In this document: positions 33,471 through 44,170 of the stretch, piece by piece
Layout of the letters: the number at the start of each line of letters is the position of its first letter
Numbering within the stretch: position 1 is the stretch's first letter
Assembly (NCBI GenBank): GCA_028564705.1
Contig: JAPXFQ010001355.1
Span: forward strand, 620,001-684,000
Reading direction: 5' to 3'
DNA length: 64,000 nt
From: Apricaphanius iberus
Lineage: Eukaryota; Chordata; Actinopteri; Cyprinodontiformes; Aphaniidae
Made by a program: the position numbers and the translations under genes
Notes under the pieces: generated by a model
Seen by the model: the letters and a program-made list of their open reading frames with translations, nothing else
Told to the model about the DNA's origin: nothing
Databases searched by the model: none

Positions 33471-34271
33471 GCTCTCAGGGTCCCGAAATTAACACTCGCC
33501 ACTCGTCAAATGTGAGCACATTTTCAGTTTGGCGAGTAAAATTTGGAGCGCTTTCTGCCACATGGTGAGTAAATGTTTGCACCAAATTAATTATGTAATC
33601 CTCTTTTCAAAGAATTTCTGTGACGCTCCTCTGCTGTCTGCATGTGATGTACACAAGCGTACGTGAAACTTGAACACAAACATACGTAAGTTTCCTCATT
33701 CCGGACATGAAAATATTTCACGTTTGCGAAATTCACTGTTTGAATCCAAAATAGGTAACCTATGTGATTCATGTGTCCGATGAGGAGAAGAAACGGCTGT
33801 AATTAGTGACGCGCCGCAGCAGCGAGCCGCAAGGTTTCAGAACAGTCTGACTGAAAGAAGCTGTAGTTTCAATTACTTTTTCAATCCTTAGTGTTATTTA
33901 GGATTAAAAACTGTTTCATCCGTCGTCAAGTCTAGTTTCTTTTTATTTGGGCTTTGTGATGGTAACTTTGGCTTTGGATCCAAGAGCGCAGCTGGTCGTG
34001 CTTTTGGCCAAATTACAGCGTCAAAAATGAATAGACTTTCATTAGCATGGACCACGCTTACAGAGATAAGATTTGTTTAGATTAGAATATTTATTGACAA
34101 AAAGGTTAGATAGATGGTGTGTCTGGAAGGATGCACTGATGGTGGCTTGAAGACTCTGTGTGGGAGTGCAGTCTTCGGAAGTCCGTCTTCTTCTCGAGCC
34201 TGCTCAGGACCCTCCCAGACGAAGAACCTGAAAGAAACAGATATTAGTGCTGGAACTTGAAAAAAGCAGAT
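33471..34271. other. Non-coding DNA, no gene seen
   Basis: Mixed-composition sequence. A GC-richer patch at 33800-33835 has no motif. No supported frame. Confidence 0.4.
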
Positions 34272-34701
34272 AAGGGGATGAAGGGATGAGGGGATGAAGG
34301 AGGAAAAGAAGGGATGAGGGGATGAAGGAGGAAACAAAGGGATGAAGGGATGAGGGGATGAGGGGATGATGGGGGTGATGGGATGAGGGGATGGTGGGGT
34401 GAAGGGATGAGGAAGGGGATGAAAGGATGATGGGGGTGAAGGAATGAGGGAGGAGATGATGGGGTGAAGGGATGAGGGAGGGGATGAAGGGATGAGGGAG
34501 GGGATGAAAGGGATAAAGGGATGATGGAGGGGATGAAGGGATGATGGTGTGAAGGGATGAGGAAGGGGATGAAAAGGATAAAGGGATTATGGAGGGGATG
34601 ATGGGGTGAAGGGATGAGGGAGGGGAAGAGGGAGGGGATGAAGGGATGTAAGGAATGAGGAGATGAAGGGATGAAGGATGGAATGATGGATGAAAGAAAG
34701 G
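34272..34701. repeat. Polypurine minisatellite (GGGATGAA-type)
   Basis: About 430 bp of tandem, imperfect gggatgaa, ggatgagg and gatgatgg units with almost no C or isolated pyrimidines other than T on the plus strand. The minus-strand 174-codon frame through it is a Ser/Pro/His low-complexity artefact. Confidence 0.92.
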
Positions 34702-35520
34702 TAAAATGGGGATGTAATACTGAGACAAAGTAAAGGATCTGGGCGAGGGAGGGTGGGGTTTACGAGATCACAGTCTGAGAGACGCTGATGGTCAGGTGCT
34801 CAGGGTTTAAATAGATCACGGAGTAATTAGGGATGGAATTCAGGTATGAGATGCCAGGTGAATCGGAACTGAGTAGATTTCTGAGAGGATACTGAATATG
34901 GGGCGTAAGGTGTTCGTTTAGTGGGGACCCAATCTGAGCTGGTCACATTTCAATGTTTTCATCAGTTAAAATAACATTTAAAGTCAGTTTATTTTTGCTA
35001 AGGTTTATGTGACAATTTAATAGAAAATCACAAATAAAAGAAATGCAGCTTTTTTCACAAAAGCTTTTTCACAAAAAAGTGAACGACTGTTTAATTTGTT
35101 AACTTAGCCAGTTATTGCTATGGACTGTTATGTCAAATAAATAAATTCTGTAAAATTCAAAAATGTATTTTTTCTTTTTTGAAAACATATTTCTAAAATA
35201 TTGTTTTTTAAATCTGAACTGACCAAAAAGTTGTTATTCTTATTAACTATTTTTGAAGTTGTCACTCCTTTATGTTTGGCTCCAACATAATATCATATAA
35301 CGGAATAATGTGTTTTAACGTGTTTAATGTGTAAAAAATATGCCTGGCCGGTATGTATTTTAAATCTACCGGCCATCTTGGCCGGTGACTCAAAATTTTA
35401 ATTTCTGACCCTGCTTGCTCTTCAAGATGGATTCAGAGTTTTCCAAACTCATGAGAATCCATCTTAGACCACTTCAATATAAATCTTCCAACCTCCGACC
35501 CAAATTTCGCCAACCAATCA
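34702..35520. other. Non-coding DNA, no gene seen
   Basis: AT-rich. tggccggtgactcaaaattt near 35380 suggests a repeat edge. No supported frame. Confidence 0.4.
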
Positions 35521-35559
35521 TTTGTCAGCGTTGTGCTTTAGGGCAGGATTTCAGTTGTG

Positions 35560-35985
35560 AAGATAAGTAAAACAAGCCAGGTAAGTTAAACAAACATGGC
35601 CGCGCCGGTTGATGATCGCATAGAAGCGGCTATTGAACCGCTTGTAGAGGAACTGGATACTTTTTTTTTAAAATGAGCAAAGGGAAGCACTTTGTGAAAA
35701 GTGAAACAACTGAAACAAATATGGCCACGCTGGTTGACGCTGGCGTAGAAGCAAGTGCTAGCCGAACGCTACCTTCCGCGTCCTCCAGTCAGCTCAAAAT
35801 ATTCTACCAGATGGCCCTCCTTCTTTCAGACGGTTTCTCCTGCAAAGATTCCAGATCGAAATGTGTAGGTTCAACACGGGATGGAGCTGCACATACTTTA
35901 GATCTGGCTGATGCCAAGTTATGGGCTGACAGGAAGGGGCGGAGACTTGGGCTCCCCATTCCCACCCTCCGTAGTTACTGTTGCC
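35560..35985. repeat. Repeat with internal duplication, ending in a transposon terminus
   Basis: aaacatggccgcgccggttg at about 35593 is echoed by aaatatggccacgctggttg at about 35718, each followed by a gcatagaagc- or gcgtagaagc-like string. The right end ggggcggagacttgggctcc resembles the terminal repeat at 1-36. The 110-codon frame from 35673 has no recognised motif. Confidence 0.45.
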
Positions 35986-36690
35986 AACTTAGACATGCTA
36001 ACTGAATGTTTACAATTAGAGCGGTCTGAAACAAAAGAAGCAAACAGCTTCTTGACAACTTTTGGAGGCAACAGCAATTGATATCTTTAAAGACACAGTG
36101 TGTTATTTTCGGCCAGTAGGGGGCAGTGCATATCTAAATTATCACAAGCATGCAGTATCTGTGTCTTCGAGTAAGAAACTCAACAATGGAAGTCCACCTA
36201 GTGCTGTTTTCAAACGCTCAATTCCCTGAGAATTATCTATTTGCAGCAACATGACGAGCACATCAGTCTCTCTTTCATCGCTTGGAAATAGCGAAGAGGT
36301 AATAATGTATTTATTGTTAAACTTTTTTGCATTTTGAGGGGAAATCAATGTTTTAATTGCGGGCTTGTTCCGTGCGCTTTGTCCGTCCGGGCTCTTGTAG
36401 AAGTAAATACGTCTAATATGTTTTGCCCTGAAAAGGAGACCCGTGCCTATGTATTTTAAAACTGATTTTTAAAGTCATATTTTACAATATCGCCAATATT
36501 TTGCAATTAATGTGCCTTACATAATTATTATTACATAATATTTGAATGGCTATTTTCAAAGATGTACTGCAAAAACTACAGACTGTCACTTTAAGGGAGC
36601 CTTCAGAAATTTCAAACTTTAATTTTATCAAAATAAACTGAAATTAGTGAGGCATAGATCTTCAGGTGTTAAAGCAAGTGTGGAAAATAT
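35986..36690. other. Non-coding DNA, no gene seen
   Basis: No supported frame. ttttcggccagtagggggca at about 36107 hints at a decayed repeat. Confidence 0.4.
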
Positions 36691-36699
36691 TATCTAGTA

Positions 36700-38640
36700 T
36701 CAATTCAGTTTCAATTCAGTTTATTTATATAGCACCATTTGACAACAAATGTCATCTCAAGGTACTTTACAAGAAGAGTTATTACAATACAATGTTTAAT
36801 TTAGGAATTAGAGAACCACAGAAAATTGCGTCGTTACTTCTCAGCAATCCCTCACACTGAGCAAGCATGCAGTGACAGTGGAGAGGAAAAACTCCCTTTT
36901 AACAGGAAGAAACCTCCAGCAGAACCATCCTCAGCATAAGCCGTCATCTGCCATGACTGTCTGGGGTTTGGATAAGGCAGCAGAGACACAGAAAGAGCAA
37001 CAGAACTGATGCAGAAGCAGAAGCTGGTAGCAGGACATGGAGAACGTTCCTTCACTGCAATGCCATCTTAGTCAGGGTCGTCAAGCAGGGTGGGTCAGGA
37101 GCAGCTACTATAGGAAGAGACTAAGAGAAAACAGGTTAGCGCTTGAACTGACAACACATCATGCAGTTGGGGAGAAGTAGGAGAGAAAGTAGGCACTGAC
37201 TCTAATAATGTCATCCAACAGCCTAGCCTAAAGCAGCATAGCTACTAACATTAACCTGTCTCCTTGCTACTAGGAGACCTAGCTACTAACACACTCTACC
37301 TGGCTTACATTAATCTTTCTCTACCTAGCTACTCTTCCTATGTCTTCCTAGCTTTTGACACTCTACCTGGCTACTATCATTAACCTGTCTCTTCCTAGCT
37401 ACCTGTCTAACCTGTCTCTAACTTCCTATTAACATATCTCTAACTGTAAGCTTTGTCAAAGAGGAAGGTTTTAAGCCTAGTTTTCAAGATAAACAAGTTG
37501 TCTGCTTCACGAACCAACCCTGGGAGCTGGTTCCATAGGTGGGGAGCCTGAAAGATCTGCCACCCATTCTAGTTTTAGAAATCCTCGGGACTACCAGTAG
37601 ACCTGCAGTGTGAGAGCGAAGGGCTCTGTTAGGAACATAAGGAACAATCAGGTCTCTTATGTATGATGGAGCTGGATTCTTAAGAGCTTTATATGTCAGA
37701 AGGATGATCTTGAATTCTATTCTAGATTTTACTGGGAGCCAGTGAAGAGAAGCTAAAACAGGGGAAATGTGATCTCTTCTTCTTTAATTCATTAGAACCC
37801 TTGCAGCAGCATTTTTGGACTAACTGAAAACTTTTAATTCTATTCTGTGGACTACCTGTTACAGTAATCCAGCCTTGAAGTAATAAAGGCATGGGCTAGT
37901 TTTTCAGCATCATTCTTGGACAGGATGGTTCTAATTTTTACAATATTCCTAAGGTGAAAAAAGGAAATCCTAGAGACTTCTTTAATGTGAGATCTAAATG
38001 ACATATCTTATATACATATAGCTCACACATCTCATGTGCAACTATTTTCTCAAGAATTTTAGATAAGAAGGGAAGATTAGATATCGGTCTATAGTTAATT
38101 AAGTCGTTTTGATCAAGAGATGGTTTCTTAAGAAGGTTTAATTACAGCAATCTTAAACTCCTGTGGTACATATCAATTGATTAAGAATAGTTTCATTATA
38201 TCTAAAATTGGAACAGCGATCAGAGGGAAAACCTCTTTTTAAAGTTTAGTTGGGACTGGGTCTAACATGCAAGTTGAAGGTTTTGATTAAGCTAATAATT
38301 TTAGTAGATCTGAAAGTTTGGCTGTATTAAAGCAGCTCAAGTATATATTAGGTTCAACCACTTTTGATGCTGCCTCATTAACTAAGGAAGAAGCAAGCAT
38401 ATTGGGAAGGTGCCCATTTATGTTATTTTTTATAGTTATTTTTTATTTATAAAAAATTGCATGGTCGTCACTACTAACAGCTGGGGGAATGGTTGGCTCG
38501 ACAGAGCTATGATCCTGTGTGAGTTTGGCAACTGTATTAAAAAGAAACCTAGGATTCTTTTTATTCTCCTCGATTAAAGATGAAAAATATGCTGTTCGAA
38601 GGCTCTTTTTATATAGCAATAGACTATTTTACCACACTAA
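36700..38640 (-). pseudogene. CR1/L2-type LINE, antisense copy
   Basis: Read on the minus strand, 38640 to about 38030 includes a reverse transcriptase fragment (a NYRPISNLP-type motif near 38090). Then 37990-37440 encodes the region after the RT core shared with 12896-13500 and 47655-48100 (tsrldyc, a sequence for a LASLHWLPV block, and a vpyvpnra block). The 3' UTR follows with the aggaagaaacctccagcaga signature at 36904, and the end at about 36700 has tttatatagcacc. Many stops and an internal deletion between the RT and C-terminal parts make it inactive. Confidence 0.85.
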
Positions 38641-38814
38641 ATAAGAATCCTGTATATGCGTGGAGCGCCATTTTCTCAATTGTCTTTGATGAGAGAAACT
38701 TTATTCAAGACCAGCATTGTTCATGTACAGCAGGGTAATGTGTTTATCCTCAACAAAACAATATCCTACTAAAGGGCTAGCTTAAGAAAGTTTACGTTTA
38801 CCAGGTTTCATTTA

Positions 38815-40858
38815 AGGCATCTCTCCACCAGTACGATTCAACTTGACTCGGATCGACTCAGTACCTTTTACTCTCGCCTGGCAGAAGTTTGGCTGAGCCG
38901 CTCTGAGCTGATAAGTATTTTTCGTACCACCTCAGCTGTGGTTCCATCCGTGCTGAACTGGCCCTGAAAAGCGATGTCAGACGGCTGTCGGCCACTGATT
39001 GGCTGGAGGGCGGAGTCACTGGAGAGTAATTTGACAGCAACTTTTAACAACAAACCGACCGCCATTTTGAAACCTCGCTACAGCGAGTGGATGTGTTTAG
39101 TGTTTGCTGAAGAACAACGACAACGTTAAAAACCAGTGCTGTGATCCAAACGGAGTTTCAGCATTTCTGAGCTTGTAGGCTGAAGAGAAGATTCAGTGTG
39201 AGCGGGATGGAGCTGCTCGCTGTGAGAGGGTTATCAAGGAGGAGTCGGAGCCGATCGCGGTTCAGAGCCCATGTCTCTCACCAGCAGGCCGAAACAGAGA
39301 AACTGAGAACGCCGAAGTCCTGAACTTAAGAAGCGTAAGAAACGTAAGAAGCAACTTTCATGCCGCTTGTATATTTTATTCACAATATTAACTTATTCAG
39401 CTGTATATTATCTTCATTATGACAGTTCTTTTTATTTTTAGTTATCCAAATTAGTTCTGATGCCGGTTTTTGTTTTTGTAAATATGAATGACGTACTTAC
39501 GTTTTCTGCCGCACAGTGAGACATTTGTTACTATTCCTTTATTTAAATTCTTAGTGTATGTTTTAAATGCACTGTAAGCATAATACTTAAAAAAAATATC
39601 TGGGATCCGTTGCAGCAGAATCAACAGCTTCTTCTGATGGAGCAGAAGCAGGAAACCGGCTTATGGAGGGTGGAGATAAAACGATTCCTTCATTCTGCCT
39701 TCAATCAAACCTTCCTGGGCTGCTGCAGACGAAACTATGACCCACAGACATGTGCAACTGGACTTTGTTTCTGAACTGTTTCTATACGTGTCCAATAAAA
39801 ATGTCTAAGTTTTACGCTTGTATTATCATTTGCAGTTTAATTACACGCTGGCTGGTGGAATCCTTTTACAATATTATGTCTGGTATCAGGGTTCAGTAAC
39901 ATTTTTAAGATCTGATAGCAACATTTTCTCTGGCTGTTAAAAGTAAAAAAGTCTTGCGCTGCTAAATAAGTAGACTGCATACATTTGAAAGCTGATGAAA
40001 AGCATAAGCCTACTCAAAGATGGGCTATCTGTAAAACACATTGTAGTGGTGCTGATTTAAAAAAACTGAAAACATTTTCAAAGCACACAGCTTTATTACA
40101 AAACAGATAGAGTTGTGGTTTGTAATTCATAGAATTTGTAGCATGTATATGACAACTCCTTTCTTTAAAGGGACACAGAGACGAAAAGCTGCGTCGCTCC
40201 AGCGCTGGACATAGTTTGCTGCACATGTAGATGAATTTGTTCCGACATCCTGAAGTTCTGCAGCCGCTGAGCTTCGGTGAAACCCAGAAGAACGTCTCAT
40301 CACTGCAAAGCCCAGTTAAACAACCAAACCGACGGTCGGCTGCTACGACTTCACAGAGCAGTCATCTGAAACACGCACACACACAATACTTACTAATAAA
40401 GGCAACTTGTTAACATAGGTTTTTACACTGGGCTTCAGCGAATAAATAAAAACCCAGAGCGTATTTATAGCCCAACACATCGCGGTAGTATTTGCATCGG
40501 CTTACCCACACAAACTGCCGGGGTCCTGTCGCGTAATCTCCTGCAGAGCTGCTCACACTCGTTTGTACTACTCCACCATGTTTTTCCTTGAAGCCTGAAG
40601 CTTTTCAGGGGTCTGTATTCGATAAGAGAGGCTTTCTCTTCGACGTGGGACTACAGAAATCCACGAACTGAGCAAAAAGCTCAGGATCGCTATTGAAGTC
40701 GCCATTGTTCTTCTTCCTCTCCGAGCCTTTGTTTACTTCACGCTACGTACTCTGGCGCCGCTATGTTTAACTATGAAGCAACACTTAACAAGTCGAACCC
40801 TGTCGAGTCGCGTTATCGAAGTACCGGCTTGGCAAAAGGTACTATTGGAGAGACGCCT
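38815..40858. mobile_element. Harbinger-like non-autonomous DNA transposon
   Basis: Terminal inverted repeats aggcatctctccaccagtac (38815-38834) and, inverted, aggcgtctctccaatagtac (40839-40858) match at 17 of 20 bases and are flanked by TTA on both sides (38812-38814, 40859-40861). A 3-bp TTA/TWA duplication is typical of PIF/Harbinger transposases. The 2.04-kb interior shows no transposase or Myb-like frame, so it would depend on a source copy elsewhere. Confidence 0.8.
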
Positions 40859-41099
40859 TTATAATATATGTGACCTGATTGTTAAGAATAAACAAGACAT
40901 CTGTCTTACCAGGAATGTCTACAAATGTACGTTCTTGTTCATAGATGTCATGTTGAGGTGACTGTGTGGTCTGCCGCTTTTTTTCCATGTTTTGCTTCAG
41001 TTTGTGAAACAGGATAAAATACATTTTGTTGCTTAATGTGCCAGTATCGATATAGTGTATCGCTTTTGTACATTGTTTACCCAGATCTGTGCCTTAAAA

Positions 41100-41380
41100 C
41101 CCAAATAAAGCCTAAAACCCCTCACCAGTGGCGGTTTTAGGAACAGGCAGACATCGGGCAGCTGCCCGGGGCGGCCGCCAATCTTCCACGACACAAGGTG
41201 CACAAGCGCTTGGAAAAAATAATCTGCACAACTACATGGTTTTCAATTATCTGTCAATGCGTCTGCAAATTGCCGCCCCTACAGCTGTTGGCTCTCCTTT
41301 TGGCTGACAGGGCGCAGGGGACAGTGTCAGTCATACCTTGATGTTCTTCCATATAATGCACTGCACACACAGATCTCCGT
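41100..41380. repeat. Likely dispersed repeat
   Basis: Sequence such as agtggcggttttaggaacag followed by a palindromic gggcagctgcccgg is of a type often seen at fish repeat ends. Boundaries and family were not resolved. Confidence 0.3.
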
Positions 41381-41387
41381 TTTTAAT

Positions 41388-41932
41388 GGCAGGGTATACG
41401 ATTTCATTTTTAAAACACTCTTTTTAAAACTGCAAAAAAATTTCTTAATATACCAGTGTTAACCTGTAAGTTAGGAGTTTTTAAACATTACCGATTAAAT
41501 TTCATTCTTTCTACAGCGAGAAACCCTGGGAAAACCTCATCCGATCAACTTCCACGGTCCGTCCAGGATAAGCAAAGCTTTCGTGTTCCAGCACCTCCCC
41601 CTCTGAGCGTCCCCTTCGTGTGCACGCAACTCTCGTTCTAGCCTGTAGCCAGGAAGTTAGCTCGCGCTACCTTGTTGCACCAACAGATAAATTGATTTCA
41701 CCAGCTGCAGTAGCCGACATGTTTCTGTTTTTTTTTTGCCTGTGAATGCACCCTGTTATCCAAGTGAAGTGGGAGAATGCGACTGTGGCGGAGACCCAAC
41801 GAGACCATGCTGGGTGCGCGTGCCTGTGTTATTGAGGCGTGGCTTAGGGGGAGAGCATGAAACAAGGAGTGGGACTTTTTATTTTGCAATAACGCCCTGT
41901 TGAGGAGTGCTCCCACAATCGTATACCCTGCC
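41388..41932. repeat. 545-bp unit bounded by a perfect 16-bp inverted repeat
   Basis: ggcagggtatacgatt (41388-41403) and its exact inverse (41917-41932) bound a unit without supported coding content. It may be a MITE. No target duplication was recognised. Frames of about 100 codons on the minus strand overlap it but show no motif. Confidence 0.5.
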
Positions 41933-42630
41933 TTTAAGCAGCTGTAGGAAGCAGAACAGAAGGTCCTGCCCCACAGTGACCGCATCTGCACAAAGAAAAA
42001 CAAAGCTCAGCACACCACGTAGGCCACCATTGTAATGCACGTCAAAATTAACGTGCTTAATTTGGCGCCGGACATGGTGGAGACACATAGGGGTGGCTTG
42101 GTGCCGTCCACCAAACGCTTCTGCGCTCTTCCGCTGACTGAAGTTTCCGACGGTGGTCCTGGTGGTATAGGCGCGCAGAACCAACCCAATGTCATAGGGG
42201 GGGGCTCACCATAACCCCATGAAGTGTTCACAGCAGTAGCAGAAGGCCCACCTGGGCAGCACCTCCCTCAGGGAAAAGATGAAGTAGTTGCTTGGGCTGC
42301 TGGAGGGTCTGCAGCAGGAAGTTATTGATGATTTTACATCAAGGAAGGCAAGAAAGGTTAGGTTTTTGTTTTACTTTGTGTTTTCTGTTCAGTGTAATGC
42401 TTTCTTTAGTGTATTTTTTGTGTGATGAAGGATTTGGCCCATTTAGAAAATGTATTCTATATTTGATTCGTACAGAATTAATATATTAAAATATTGTTTG
42501 TTATTATACATCCAACTGAATATATTTTTGCCACATTTATATAGCCTATATGGTGTATATTCTTTAAGTTCTGATCATTAATACTGTGTTGTTCAGAGCT
42601 ATGTTAATTGTCTTTTTTTGTCATGAAGGA
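41933..42630. other. Non-coding DNA, no gene seen
   Basis: 41933-42300 is GC-richer, with overlapping minus-strand frames of 74-101 codons but no recognisable domain. A decayed gene or repeat cannot be excluded. The rest is AT-rich. Confidence 0.35.
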
Positions 42631-42990
42631 GGACCCAAATGCAGCAAACAGCAACATGAGATGAATTTAATTAATAGAATAAGAGCTTACAAGAGATGAG
42701 AATAAATTTTGGAATCAAAAAGTCAACGAATGAAGACGGAGGATCTAGCAGAGAACAAATGAAACTGGAGAGCTTAAATAATCTGAGGTGAAATGAGGAG
42801 TGACAATAAAAACCTGAGGATCAATGAACAACAAATGGATGCAGGTGAGCGAGGGAGAAAGAGAGAGAGTGCAGGCAAAGATTGGAAATGGATAACAGCT
42901 GGTCAGGGAAGTGGTAAAGAGGAAAGGGAGGAGCAAAAACAAAGGTGTAAACAGAAGAGAAGAACAGAATGAAACAATCTTAAAGACACA
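42630..42990. repeat. Dispersed purine-rich repeat, second copy
   Basis: aggaggacccaaatgcagca, ggtgagcgagggagaaag and ggaggagcaaaaacaaagg follow the same order and style as 32795-33122. No coding content. Confidence 0.45.
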
Positions 42991-43008
42991 CTCAGTAACT
43001 TTGCATAT

Positions 43009-44170
43009 ACACTCAGCTGAATGATTATTAGAAACACCATACTAATACGGTGTTTGACCCCCTTTCACCATCAAAACTGCCTTAATTCTACGTGGCATTG
43101 ATTCAAAAAGGTACTGAAAGCATTCTTTAGAAATGTTGGTCCATATTGATAGGATAGCTCCCGTTCCACCACATCTCAAAGATGCTCTATCGGATTGAGA
43201 TCTGGTGACTGTGGGGGCCATTGTAAGACAGTGAACTCATTGTCATGTTCAAGAAAGCAATTTGAAATGATTTGAGCTTTATGACATGGTGCATTATCCT
43301 GCTGGAAGTAGCCATCAGAGGATGGGTACATGGTTGTCATGAAGGGATGGACATGGTTAGAAACAAGGTTCAGGTAGCCCGTGGCATGTAAACGATGCCC
43401 AATTGGCACTAAGGGGCCTAAAGTGTGCCAAGAAAACATCCCCACCATTACACCACCACAGCAGCCTACACAGTGGTAACAAGGCATGCAAGATCCATGT
43501 TCTCATTCTGTTTACGCCAAATTCTGACTCTACCATTTGAATTTCTCAACAGAAATCGAGACTTGTCAGACCAGGCAACATTTTTCTAGTCTTCAACTGT
43601 CCAATTTTGGTGAGATCATGCAAACTAGCCTCTTTTTCCTATTTGTAGTGGAGATGAGAGGGAACCGGCGGGGTCTTCTGCTGTTGTAGCCCATCCGCCT
43701 CAAGGTTGTGCGTGTTGTGGCTTCACAAATGCTTTGCTGCATTCCTCGGTTGTAACAAGTGGTTATTTCAGTCAAAGTTGCTCTTCCATCAGCTTGAATC
43801 AGTCGGCCCATTCTCCTCTGACCTCTAGCATTACAAGGCATTTTTGCCCACAGGACTGCCGCATCCTGGAGGTTTTTCCCTTTTCACACCATTCTTTGTA
43901 AACCCTAGAAATGGTTGTGCATGGAAATCCTCGTGACTGACAGATTGTGAAATACTCAGACCAGCCCCTTCTGGCACCAACAACCATGCCACGCTCAAAA
44001 TTGGTTAAATCACCTTTCTTTCCCATTCTGACATTCAGTTTGGACTTCAGGAGATTGTTTTGACAAGGACCACACCCCTAAATGCATTAAAGCAACTACC
44101 ATGTGATTGGTTGATTAGATAATTGCATTATTATTGTTTGCGTTCCTAGGGCAGGCTTAGTGGGACTGAG
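43009..44170 (-). mobile_element. Tc1/mariner transposon with DD36E transposase (decayed)
   Basis: The left end beginning actcagctgaatgattatta, next to TA, and a degraded right end (gttcctagg...gggactgag) enclose three broken minus-strand frames of one transposase. 43799-44026 carries the paired helix-turn-helix DNA-binding start, 43593-43841 the linker and second helix-turn-helix, and 43176-43487 the C-terminal catalytic part. The second Asp (QQDNAPCH) and the Glu (NPIEHL) are 36 residues apart, unlike the 34 of classic Tc1. Frameshifts separate the pieces, so it is inactive. Confidence 0.85.

Noticed and set aside
34077..34728. 174-codon Ser/Pro/His-rich frame
   Set aside because: Reads through a tandem minisatellite; periodic low complexity rather than a gene.
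41698..42231. Three minus-strand frames of 74-101 codons
   Set aside because: They overlap in different frames, lack recognisable domains and lie across an inverted-repeat element; not enough for a gene call.
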